Source: Loxodes magnus (lineage: Eukaryota; Ciliophora; Karyorelictea; Loxodida; Loxodidae). From it: 64,000 nt of DNA. Shown here piece after piece: positions 49,493-61,018 of the stretch. A program made the translations under genes and the position numbers. The first letter of the stretch is position 1; the number at the start of each line of letters is the position of its first letter. The stretch covers positions 1 to 64,000 of the forward strand of contig CAMPDV010001233.1 in NCBI GenBank assembly GCA_946699065.1, written 5' to 3'. The notes under the pieces were generated by a model. It saw nothing but the letters and a program-made list of their open reading frames with translations. It searched no databases and was not told where the DNA came from.

Positions 49493-52400
49493 TGAGAAGT
49501 AATAAGTATTTAGAAAAGTGAAGAAGTAAAGTAAGAAAAGAAGATAGAGTTTCAGTTTTAAAGGAAGTATTCTTTGAGAAGTAATAAGTATTTTAAAAGT
49601 GAAGAAGTAAAGTTAAAAAGAAGATAAAATTTCAGTTTTAAGGAGTATGCTTTGAGAAGAAATAAGTATTTAGAAAAGTGAATAAATAAAGTAAGAAAAG
49701 AAGATAGAGTTTCAGTTTAAAAGGAAGTATTCTTAGAGAAGTAATAAGTATTTTTAAAAGTGAATAAGCAAAGTAAGAAAAGAAGATAGAGTTTCAGTTT
49801 AAAGGAAGTATTCTTAGAGAAGTAATAAGTATTTAGAAAAGTGAAGAAGTAAATTAAGAAAAGAAGATAGAGTTTCAGTTTTAGTTGTATGCTTTGAGAA
49901 GTAATAAGTATTTAGAAAAGTGAATAAATAAAGTAAGAAAAGAAGATAGAGTTTCAGTTTAAAGGAATTATTCTTTGAGAAGTAATAAGTATTTAGAAAA
50001 GTGAATAAGAAAGTAAGAAAAGAAGATAGAGTTTCAGTTTAAAGGAATTATTCTTTGAGAAGTAATAAGTATTTGAAAAGTGAAGAAGTAAAGTTAAAAA
50101 GAAGATAGTATTTCAGTTTAACGGAAGTATGCTTTGAGAAGTAATAAGTATTTAGAAAAGTGAAGAAGTAAAGTAAGAAAAGAAGATATTGTTTCATTTT
50201 TAAGTAGTATGATTTGAGAAGTAATAAGTATTTAGAAAAGTGAAGAAGTAAAATAAAAAAATAAGATTAAATTTCAGTTTAACGGAAGTATGCTTTGAGA
50301 AGTAATAAGTATTTGAAAAGTGAAGAAGTAAATTAAGAAAAGAAGATTAAATTTCAGTTTTAAGGAAGTATGCTTTGAGAAGTAATAAGTATTTGAAAAG
50401 TGAAGAATTAAAGTAAGAAAAGAAGATATTGTTTCATTTTTAAGTAGTATGATTTGAGAAGAAATAAGTATTTAGAAAAGTGAAGAAGTAAATTAAAAAA
50501 AGAAGATTAAATTTCAGTTTAACGGAAGTATGCTTTGAGAAGTAATAAGTATTTGAAAAGTGAAGAAGTAAAGTAAGAAAAGAAGATAGAGTTTCAGTTT
50601 TAAGGAAGTATTCTTAGAGAAGTAATAAGTATTTGAAAAGTGAATAAATATAGTAAGAAAAGAAGATATTGTTTCATTTTTAAGTAGTATGCTTTGAGAA
50701 GTAATAAGTATTTAGAAAAGTGAAGAAGTAAAGTAAGAAAAGAAGATAGAGTTTCAGTTTAACGGAATTATTCTTTGAGAAGTAATAAGTATTTAGAAAA
50801 GTGAAGAAGTAAAGTAAGAAAAGAAGATAGAGTTTCAGTTTTAAAGGAAGTATTCTTTGAGAAGTAATAAGTATTTTAAAAGTGAAGAAGTAAAGTTAAA
50901 AAGAAGATAGAATTTCAGTTTTAAGGAGTATGCTTTGAGAAGAAATAAGTATTTAGAAAAGTGAATAAATAAAGTAAGAAAAGAAGATAGAGTTTCAGTT
51001 TTAAAGGAAGTATTCTTTGAGAAGTAATAAGTATTTAGAAAAGTGTTTAAATAAAGTAAGAAAAGAAGATAGAGTTTCAGTTTAAAGGAATTATTCTTTG
51101 AGAAGTAATAAGTATTTGAAAAGTGAAGAAGTAAATTAAGAAAAGAAGATATTGTTTCATTTTTAAGTAGTATGCTTTGAGAAGTAATAAGTATTTAGAA
51201 AAGTGAAGAAGTAAAGTAAGAAAAGAAGATTAAATTTTAGTTTAACGGAAGTATGCTTTGAGAAGTAATAAGTATTCAGAAAAGTGAAGAAGTAAAGTAA
51301 GAAAAGAAGATATTGTTTCATTTTTAAGTAGTATGATTTGAGAAGAAATAAGTATTTAGAAAAGTGAAGAAGTAAAGTAAGAAAAGAAGATTAAATTTCA
51401 GTTTAACGGAAGCATGCTTTGAGAAGTAATAAGTATTTGAAAAGTGAATAAATAAAGTAAGAAAAGAAGATAGAGTTTCAGTTTAAAGGAAGTATTCTTA
51501 GAGAAGTAATAAGTATTTAGAAAAGTGAATAAATAAAGTAAGAAAAGAAGATAGAGTTTCAGTTTAAAGGAATTATTCTTTGAGAAGTAATAAGTATTTA
51601 GAAAAGTGAAGAAGTAAAGTAAGAAAAGAAGATAGAGTTTCAGTTTAACGGAATTATTCTTTGAGAAGTAATAAGTATTTTTAAAAGTGAATAAGAAAGT
51701 AAGAAAAGAAGATAGAGTTTCAGTTTTAGTTGTATGCTTTGAGAAGTAATAAGTATTTAGAAAAGTGAATAAGAAAGTAAGAAAAGAAGATAGAGTTTCA
51801 GTTTAAAGGAAGTATTCTTAGAGAAGTAATAAGTATTTAGAAAAGTGAAGAAGTAAAGTAAGAAAAGAAGATAGAGTTTCAGTTTTAAAGGAAGTATGCT
51901 TTGAGAAGTAATAAGTATTTAGAAAAGTGAAGAAGTAAAGTTAAAAAGAAGATAGAATTTCAGTTTTAAGGAGTATGATTTGAGAAGAAATAAGTATTTA
52001 GAAAAGTGAAGAAGTAAATTAAGAAAAGAAGATTAAATTTCAGTTTAACGGAAGTATGCTTTGAGAAGTAATAAGTATTTGAAAAGTGAAGAAGTAAATT
52101 AAGAAAAGAAGATAGAGTTTCAGTTTTAAGGAAGTATGCTTTGAGAAGTAATAAGTATTTAGAAAAGTGAAGAAGTAAAGTAAGAAAAGAAGATAGAGTT
52201 TCAGTTTAAAGGAATTATTCTTTGAGAAGTAATAAGTATTTTTAAAAGTGAATAAGAAAGTAAGAAAAGAAGATAGAGTTTCAGTTTAAAGGAATTATTC
52301 TTTGAGAAGTAATAAGTATTTAGAAAAGTGAAGAAGTAAAGTAAGAAAAGAAGATAGAGTTTCAGTTTAACGGAAGTATGCTTTGAGAAGTAATAAGTAT

Positions 52401-53131
52401 TTAGAAAAGTGAAGAAGTAAAGTAAGAAAAGAAGATAGAGTTTCAGTTTTAAAGGAAGTATTCTTTGAGAAGTAATAAGTATTTTAAAAGTGAAGAAGTA
52501 AAGTTAAAAAGAAGATAGAATTTCAGTTTTAAGGAGTATGATTTGAGAAGAAATAAGTATTTAGAAAAGTGAAGAAGTAAATTAAGAAAAGAAGATTAAA
52601 TTTCAGTTTAACGGAAGTATTCTTAGAGAAGTAATAAGTATTTAGAAAAGTGAATAAATAAAGTAAGAAAAGAAGATAGAGTTTCAGTTTAAAGGAATTA
52701 TTCTTTGAGAAGTAATAAGTATTTAGAAAAGTGAATAAGAAAGTAAGAAAAGAAGATAGAGTTTCAGTTTAACGGAATTATTCTTTGAGAAGTAATAAGT
52801 ATTTTTAAAAGTGAATAAGAAAGTAAGAAAAGAAGATAGAGTTTCAGTTTTAGTTGTATGCTTTGAGAAGTAATAAGTATTTAGAAAAGTGAATAAGAAA
52901 GTAAGAAAAGAAGATAGAGTTTCAGTTTAAAGGAAGTATTCTTAGAGAAGTAATAAGTATTTAGAAAAGTGAATAAATAAAGTAAGAAAAGAAGATAGAG
53001 TTTCAGTTTAACGGAAGTATGCTTTGAGAAGTAATAAGTATTTAGAAAAGTGAAGAAGTAAAGTTAAAAAGAAGATAGAATTTCAGTTTTAAGGAGTATG
53101 AATTGAGAAGAAATAAGTATTTAGAAAAGTG
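49493..53131 (+). repeat. Largest segmental duplication, copy B
   Basis: This is the partner of 44440-48078. Edges are sharp: at the left, a TTTAACGG head here against ATTGTTTCATT in copy A; at the right, the tail GAAGAAGTAAATTAAG here against GAATAAATAAAGTAAG in copy A. Confidence 0.92.
49860..51610 (+). repeat. Segment related to 57401-59151 (offset 7,541 bp), patchy
   Basis: TTTTAGTTGT 49879/57420, AGAAGTAAAATAAAAAAATA 50244/57785 and ATTCAGAAAA 51274/58815 are all exactly 7,541 bp apart. In between, several monomers differ in type but not in total length (for example TTTTAAAGG near 50838 against ATTGTTTCATT near 58371). That is the pattern expected from gene conversion of single monomers after block duplication. 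Confidence 0.83.
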
Positions 53132-54905
53132 AAGAAGTAAATTAAGAAAAGAAGATTAAATTTCAGTTTAACGGAAGTATGCTTTGAGAAGTAATAAGTA
53201 TTTGAAAAGTGAAGAAGTAAATTAAGAAAAGAAGATAGAGTTTCAGTTTTAAGGAAGTATGCTTTGAGAAGTAATAAGTATTTAGAAAAGTGAAGAAGTA
53301 AAGTAAGAAAAGAAGATAGAGTTTCAGTTTAAAGGAATTATTCTTTGAGAAGTAATAAGTATTTTTAAAAGTGAATAAGCAAAGTAAGAAAAGAAGATAG
53401 AGTTTCAGTTTTAGTTGTATGCTTTGAGAAGTAATAAGTATTTAGAAAAGTGAATAAGAAAGTAAGAAAAGAAGATAGAGTTTCAGTTTAAAGGAAGTAT
53501 TCTTAGAGAAGTAATAAGTATTTAGAAAAGTGAATAAATAAAGTAAGAAAAGAAGATTAAATTTCAGTTTAACGGAAGTATGCTTTGAGAAGTAATAAGT
53601 ATTTAGAAAAGTGAAGAAGTAAAGTTAAAAAGAAGATAGAATTTCAGTTTTAAGGAGTATGATTTGAGAAGAAATAAGTATTTAGAAAAGTGAAGAAGTA
53701 AATTAAGAAAAGAAGATTAAATTTCAGTTTAACGGAAGTATTCTTAGAGAAGTAATAAGTATTTAGAAAAGTGAATAAATAAAGTAAGAAAAGAAGATAG
53801 AGTTTCAGTTTAAAGGAATTATTCTTTGAGAAGTAATAAGTATTTAGAAAAGTGAAGAAGTAAAGTAAGAAAAGAAGATAGAGTTTCAGTTTAACGGAAT
53901 TATTCTTTGAGAAGTAATAAGTATTTTTAAAAGTGAATAAGAAAGTAAGAAAAGAAGATAGAGTTTCAGTTTTAGTTGTATGCTTTGAGAAGTAATAAGT
54001 ATTTAGAAAAGTGAATAAGAAAGTAAGAAAAGAAGATATAGTTTCAGTTTAAAGGAAGTATTCTTAGAGAAGTAATAAGTATTTAGAAAAGTGAATAAAT
54101 AAAGTAAGAAAAGAAGATTAAATTTCAGTTTAACGGAAGTATGCTTTGAGAAGTAATAAGTATTTAGAAAAGTGAAGAAGTAAAGTTAAAAAGAAGATAG
54201 AATTTCAGTTTTAAGGAGTATGATTTGAGAAGAAATAAGTATTTAGAAAAGTGAAGAAGTAAATTAAGAAAAGAAGATTAAATTTCAGTTTAACGGAAGT
54301 ATGCTTTGAGAAGTAATAAGTATTTGAAAAGTGAAGAAGTAAATTAAGAAAAGAAGATAGAGTTTCAGTTTTAAGGAAGTATGCTTTGAGAAGTAATAAG
54401 TATTTAGAAAAGTGAAGAAGTAAAGTAAGAAAAGAAGATAGAGTTTCAGTTTAAAGGAATTATTCTTTGAGAAGTAATAAGTATTTTTAAAAGTGAATAA
54501 GAAAGTAAGAAAAGAAGATAGAGTTTCAGTTTTAGTTGTATGCTTTGAGAAGTAATAAGTATTTAGAAAAGTGAAGAAGTAAAGTAAGAAAAGAAGATAG
54601 AGTTTCAGTTTAACGGAAGTATGCTTTGAGAAGTAATAAGTATTTAGAAAAGTGAAGAAGTAAAGTAAGAAAAGAAGATAGAGTTTCAGTTTTAAAGGAA
54701 GTATTCTTTGAGAAGTAATAAGTATTTTAAAAGTGAAGAAGTAAAGTTAAAAAGAAGATAGAATTTCAGTTTTAAGGAGTATGCTTTGAGAAGAAATAAG
54801 TATTTAGAAAAGTGAATAAATAAAGTAAGAAAAGAAGATAGAGTTTCAGTTTTAAAGGAAGTATTCTTAGAGAAGTAATAAGTATTTTTAAAAGTGAATA
54901 AGCAA

Positions 54906-55674
54906 AGTAAGAAAAGAAGATAGAGTTTCAGTTTTAAGGAAGTATGCTTTGAGAAGTAATAAGTATTTGAAAAGTGAAGAATTAAAGTTAAAAAGAAGAT
55001 AGTATTTCAGTTTTTAGGAGTATGATTTGAGAAGAAATAAGTATTTAGAAAAGTGAAGAAGTAAAGTAAGAAAAGAAGATAGAGTTTCAGTTTTAAAGGA
55101 AGTATTCTTTGAGAAGTAATAAGTATTTTAAAAGTGAAGAAGTAAAGTTAAAAAGAAGATAGAATTTCAGTTTTAAGGAGTATGCTTTGAGAAGAAATAA
55201 GTATTTAGAAAAGTGAATAAATAAAGTAAGAAAAGAAGATAGAGTTTCAGTTTTAAAGGAAGTATTCTTAGAGAAGTAATAAGTATTTTTAAAAGTGAAT
55301 AAGCAAAGTAAGAAAAGAAGATAGAGTTTCAGTTTAAAGGAAGTATTCTTAGAGAAGTAATAAGTATTTAGAAAAGTGAAGAAGTAAATTAAGAAAAGAA
55401 GATAGAGTTTCAGTTTTAGTTGTATGCTTTGAGAAGTAATAAGTATTTAGAAAAGTGAATAAATAAAGTAAGAAAAGAAGATAGAGTTTCAGTTTAAAGG
55501 AATTATTCTTTGAGAAGTAATAAGTATTTAGAAAAGTGAATAAGAAAGTAAGAAAAGAAGATAGAGTTTCAGTTTAAAGGAATTATTCTTTGAGAAGTAA
55601 TAAGTATTTGAAAAGTGAAGAAGTAAAGTAAGAAAAGAAGATAGAATTTCAGTTTTAAGGAGTATGCTTTGAGA
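54906..55674 (+). repeat. Segment duplicated at 60203-60971 (offset 5,297 bp)
   Basis: TAGAGTTTCAGTTTTAAGG 54921/60218, TATGATTTGAG 55021/60318 and TTTTAGTTGT 55414/60711 share one offset of 5,297 bp. The second copy ends in a degenerate monomer at 60969. Confidence 0.85.
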
Positions 55675-56364
55675 AGTAATAAGTATTTAGAAAAGTGAAG
55701 AAGTAAAGTAAGAAAAGAAGATAGAGTTTCAGTTTAAAGGAATTATTCTTTGAGAAGTAATAAGTATTTTTAAAAGTGAATAAGAAAGTAAGAAAAGAAG
55801 ATAGAATTTCAGTTTAAAGGAAGTATTCTTAGAGAAGTAATAAGTATTTAGAAAAGTGAAGAAGTAAATTAAGAAAAGAAGATAGAGTTTCAGTTTTAGT
55901 TGTATGCTTTGAGAAGTAATAAGTATTTAGAAAAGTGAAGAAGTAAAGTTAAAAAGAAGATAGAATTTCAGTTTTAAGGAGTATGCTTTGAGAAGTAATA
56001 AGTATTTAGAAAAGTTAATAAATAAAGTAAGAAAAGAAGATAGAGTTTCAGTTTAACGGAAGTATGCTTTGAGAAGTAATAAGTATTTTTAAAAGTGAAT
56101 AAGCAAAGTAAGAAAAGAAGATAGAGTTTCAGTTTAAAGGAAGTATTCTTAGAGAAGTAATAAGTATTTAGAAAAGTGAAGAAGTAAAGTAAGAAAAGAA
56201 GATAGAGTTTCAGTTTAAAGGAATTATTCTTTGAGAAGTAATAAGTATTTAGAAAAGTGAATAAGAAAGTAAGAAAAGAAGATAGAGTTTCAGTTTAACG
56301 GAATTATTCTTTGAGAAGTAATAAGTATTTAGAAAAGTGAAGAAGTAAAGTTAAAAAGAAGATA

Positions 56365-57345
56365 GTATTTCAGTTTTAAGGAGTATGCTTTGAGAAGTAA
56401 TAAGTATTTAGAAAAGTGAATAAATAAAGTAAGAAAAGAAGATAGAGTTTCAGATTAAAGGAAGTATTCTTTGAGAAGTAATAAGTATTTAGAAAAGTGA
56501 AGAAGTAAAGTAAGAAAAGAAGATTAAATTTTAGTTTAACGGAAGTATGCTTTGAGAAGTAATAAGTATTTAGAAAAGTGAATAAATAAAGTAAGAAAAG
56601 AAGATATTGTTTCATTTTTAAGTAGTATGATTAGAGAAGAAATAAGTATTTAGAAAAGTGAAGAAGTAAAGTAAGAAAAAAGATTAAATTTCAGTTTAAC
56701 GGAAGTATGCTTGAGAAGTAATAAGTATTTAGAAAAGTGAATAAATATAGTAAGAAAAGAAGATAGAGTTTCAGTTTAAAGGAAATATGCTTTGAGAAGA
56801 AATAATTATTTTTAAAAGTGTTTAAATAAAGTAAGAAAAGAAGATAGAGTTTCAGTTTTAAAGGAAGTATTCTTAGGGAAGTAATAAGTATTTGAAAAGT
56901 GAAGAAGTAAAGTAAGAAAAGAAGATAGAGTTTCAGTTTTAAGGAGCATGCTTAGAGAAGTAATAAGTATTTAGAAAAGTGAAGAAGTAAATTAAGAAAA
57001 GAAGATTAAATTTCAGTTTAACGGAAGTATGTTTTGAGAAGTAATAAGTATTTGAAAAGTGAAGAAGTAAAGTAAGAAAAGAAGATTAAATTTCAGTTTA
57101 ACGGAAGTATTCTTAGAGAAGTAATAAGTATTTAGAAAAGTGAAGAAGTAAAGTAAGAAAAGAAGATAGAGTTTCAGTTTAACGGAAGTATGCTTTGAGA
57201 AGTAATAAGTATTTAGAAAAGTGAAGAAGTAAAGTAAGAAAAGAAGATAGAGTTTCAGTTTTAAAGGAAGTATTCTTTGAGAAGTAATAAGTATTTTAAA
57301 AGTGAAGAAGTAAAGTTAAAAAGAAGATAGAATTTCAGTTTTAAG
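56365..57345 (+). repeat. Marker-rich module, copy 3, apparent recombinant of copies 1 and 2
   Basis: The left part, with TAAATTTTAG (56524) and CAGATTAAAGG, matches 39920-40150 at 16,445 bp and has no match left of copy 2. The right part, from about 57165 (TAACGG, then TTTTAAAGGAAGTATTC with TATTTTAAAAG), matches 42960-43145 and not 40725 onward. It lacks the three-base loss of copy 2, so the switch lies right of about 57080. Confidence 0.82.
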
Positions 57346-59515
57346 GAAGTATTCTTAGAGAAGTAATAAGTATTTAGAAAAGTGAAGAAGTAAATTAAGA
57401 AAAGAAGATAGAGTTTCAGTTTTAGTTGTATGCTTTGAGAAGTAATAAGTGTTTAGAAAAGTGAATAAATAAAGTAAGAAAAGAAGATAGAGTTTCAGTT
57501 TAAAGGAATTATTCTTTGAGAAGTAATAAGTATTTAGAAAAGTGAATAAGAAAGTAAGAAAAGAAGATAGAGTTTCAGTTTAAAGGAATTATTCTTTGAG
57601 AAGTAATAAGTATTTGAAAAGTGAAGAAGTAAAGTTAAAAAGAAGATAGTATTTCAGTTTAACGGAAGTATGCTTTGAGAAGTAATAAGTATTTAGAAAA
57701 GTGAAGAAGTAAAGTAAGAAAAGAAGATATTGTTTCATTTTTAAGTAGTATGATTTGAGAAGTAATAAGTATTTAGAAAAGTGAAGAAGTAAAATAAAAA
57801 AATAAGATTAAATTTCAGTTTAACGGAAGTATTCTTAGAGAAGTAATAAGTATTTAGAAAAGTGAATAAATAAAGTAAGAAAAGAAGATTAAATTTCAGT
57901 TTTAAGGAAGTATGCTTTGAGAAGTAATAAGTATTTGAAAAGTGAAGAATTAAAGTAAGAAAAGAAGATATTGTTTCATTTTTAAGTAGTATGATTTGAG
58001 AAGAAATAAGTATTTAGAAAAGTGAAGAAGTAAATTAAAAAAAGAAGATTAAATTTCAGTTTAACGGAAGTATGCTTTGAGAAGTAATAAGTATTTTAAA
58101 AGTGAATAAGATAAGTAAGAAAAGAAGATAGAGTTTCAGTTTTAAGGAAGTATTCTTAGAGAAGTAATAAGTATTTGAAAAGTGAATAAATATAGTAAGA
58201 AAAGAAGATATTGTTTCATTTTTAAGTAGTATGCTTTGAGAAGTAATAAGTATTTAGAAAAGTGAAGAAGTAAAGTAAGAAAAGAAGATAGAGTTTCAGT
58301 TTAACGGAATTATTCTTTGAGAAGTAATAAGTATTTAGAAAAGTGAAGAAGTAAAGTAAGAAAAGAAGATATTGTTTCATTTTTAAGTAGTATGATTTGA
58401 GAAGAAATAAGTATTTAGAAAAGTGAAGAAGTAAAGTAAGAAAAGAAGATAGAGTTTCAGTTTAACGGAAGTATGCTTTGAGAAGTAATAAGTATTTGAA
58501 AAGTGAATAAATAAAGTAAGAAAAGAAGATAGAGTTTCAGTTTAAAGGAAGTATTCTTAGAGAAGTAATAAGTATTTAGAAAAGTGTTTAAATAAAGTAA
58601 GAAAAGAAGATAGAGTTTCAGTTTAAAGGAATTATTCTTTGAGAAGTAATAAGTATTTGAAAAGTGAATAAATATAGTAAGAAAAGAAGATATTGTTTCA
58701 TTTTTAAGTAGTATGCTTTGAGAAGTAATAAGTATTTAGAAAAGTGAAGAAGTAAAGTAAGAAAAGAAGATTAAATTTTAGTTTAACGGAAGTATGCTTT
58801 GAGAAGTAATAAGTATTCAGAAAAGTGAAGAAGTAAAGTAAGAAAAGAAGATATTGTTTCATTTTTAAGTAGTATGATTTGAGAAGAAATAAGTATTTAG
58901 AAAAGTGAAGAAGTAAAGTAAGAAAAGAAGATTAAATTTCAGTTTAACGGAAGCATGCTTTGAGAAGTAATAAGTATTTGAAAAGTGAATAAATAAAGTA
59001 AGAAAAGAAGATAGAGTTTCAGTTTAAAGGAAGTATTCTTAGAGAAGTAATAAGTATTTAGAAAAGTGAATAAATAAAGTAAGAAAAGAAGATAGAGTTT
59101 CAGTTTAAAGGAATTATTCTTTGAGAAGTAATAAGTATTTAGAAAAGTGAAGAAGTAAAGTAAGAAAAGAAGATAGAGTTTCAGTTTAAAGGAAGTATTC
59201 TTAGAGAAGTAATAAGTATTTAGAAAAGCTAATAAATAAAGTAAGAAAAGAAGATTAAATTTCAGTTTAACGGAAGTATGCTTTGAGAAGTAATAAGTAT
59301 TTAGAAAAGTGAATAAGAAAGTAAGAAAAGAAGATAGAGTTTCAGTTTAAAGGAAGTATTCTTAGAGAAGTAATAAGTATTTAGAAAAGTGAATAAATAA
59401 AGTAAGAAAAGAAGATTAAATTTCAGTTTAACGGAAGTATGCTTTGAGAAGTAATAAGTATTTAGAAAAGTGAAGAAGTAAAGTTAAAAAGAAGATAGAA
59501 TTTCAGTTTTAAGGA

Positions 59516-59909
59516 GTATGATTTGAGAAGAAATAAGTATTTAGAAAAGTGAAGAAGTAAATTAAGAAAAGAAGATTAAATTTCAGTTTAACGGAAGTAT
59601 GCTTTGAGAAGTAATAAGTATTTGAAAAGTGAAGAAGTAAATTAAGAAAAGAAGATAGAGTTTCAGTTTTAAGGAAGTATGCTTTGAGAAGTAATAAGTA
59701 TTTAGAAAAGTGAAGAAGTAAAGTAAGAAAAGAAGATAGAGTTTCAGTTTAAAGGAATTATTCTTTGAGAAGTAATAAGTATTTTTAAAAGTGAATAAGA
59801 AAGTAAGAAAAGAAGATAGAGTTTCAGTTTTAGTTGTATGCTTTGAGAAGTAATAAGTATTTAGAAAAGTGAATAAGAAAGTAAGAAAAGAAGATAGAGT
59901 TTCAGTTTA
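59516..59909 (+). repeat. Segment duplicated at 63607-64000 (offset 4,091 bp)
   Basis: ATTTGAGAAG 59521/63612, the TAACGG unit and TTTTAGTTGT 59828/63919 are 4,091 bp apart. The match runs to the last base of the window and presumably beyond. Relatives of this monomer series are also at 46.9, 52.0, 53.1 and 54.2 kb. Confidence 0.83.
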
Positions 59910-60960
59910 AAGGAAGTATTCTTAGAGAAGTAATAAGTATTTAGAAAAGTGAATAAATAAAGTAAGAAAAGAAGATTAAATTTCAGTTTAACGGAAGTAT
60001 GCTTTGAGAAGTAATAAGTATTTAGAAAAGTGAAGAAGTAAAGTAAGAAAAGAAGATATTGTTTCATTTTTAAGTAGTATGATTTGAGAAGAAATAAGTA
60101 TTTAGAAAAGTGAAGAAGTAAAATAAGAAAAGAAGATTAAATTTCAGTTTAACGGAAGTATTCTTAGAGAAGTAATAAGTATTTAGAAAAGTGAATAAAT
60201 AAAGTAAGAAAAGAAGATAGAGTTTCAGTTTTAAGGAAGTATGCTTTGAGAAGTAATAAGTATTTGAAAAGTGAAGAATTAAAGTTAAAAAGAAGATAGT
60301 ATTTCAGTTTTAAGGAGTATGATTTGAGAAGAAATAAGTATTTAGAAAAGTGAAGAAGTAAAGTAAGAAAAGAAGATAGAGTTTCAGTTTTAAAGGAAGT
60401 ATTCTTTGAGAAGTAATAAGTATTTTAAAAGTGAAGAAGTAAAGTTAAAAAGAAGATAGAATTTCAGTTTTAAGGAGTATGCTTTGAGAAGAAATAAGTA
60501 TTTAGAAAAGTGAATAAATAAAGTAAGAAAAGAAGATAGAGTTTCAGTTTTAAAGGAAGTATTCTTAGAGAAGTAATAAGTATTTTTAAAAGTGAATAAG
60601 CAAAGTAAGAAAAGAAGATAGAGTTTCAGTTTAAAGGAAGTATTCTTAGAGAAGTAATAAGTATTTAGAAAAGTGAAGAAGTAAATTAAGAAAAGAAGAT
60701 AGAGTTTCAGTTTTAGTTGTATGCTTTGAGAAGTAATAAGTATTTAGAAAAGTGAATAAGAAAGTAAGAAAAGAAGATAGAGTTTCAGTTTAAAGGAATT
60801 ATTCTTTGAGAAGTAATAAGTATTTAGAAAAGTGAATAAGAAAGTAAGAAAAGAAGATAGAGTTTCAGTTTAAAGGAATTATTCTTTGAGAAGTAATAAG
60901 TATTTTGAAAAGTGAAGAAGTAAAGTAAGAAAAGAAGATAGAATTTCAGTTTTAAGGAGT

Positions 60961-61018
60961 ATGCTTTGAGAAATAAATAGAATTTAGAAAAGTAAATAAA
61001 TAAAGTAAGAAAAGAAGA
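60961..61018 (+). repeat. Degenerate monomer core
   Basis: In place of the near-invariant GAGAAGTAATAAGTATTTAG this unit reads GAGAAATAAATAGAATTTAG, followed by AAAAGTAAATAAATAAAG. It is the most altered core I found and stands at the right edge of the 60203-60971 duplication copy. The AAAAGTAAATAAATAAAG tail recurs once, at 61227. Confidence 0.75.

Larger units (their letters stand above)
46671..54530 (+). repeat. 14-mer (1,122-1,124 bp) and heptamer (560-561 bp) periodicity marked by the TTTTAGTTGT head
   Basis: TTTTAGTTGT is at 46671, 47795, 51724, 52848, 53409, 53970 and 54530. Steps are 1,124, (3,929), 1,124, 561, 561 and 560. In 52848-54530 alternate heptamers differ (a TAACGG-TATGC unit against TAACGG-TATTC after the TATGATTTG or TATGAATTG unit), so the true unit is a 14-mer of two related heptamers. 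Twice 1,124 equals the 2,248-2,249-bp offset seen at 7.4/9.7 kb and 40.2/42.4 kb. Confidence 0.82.
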
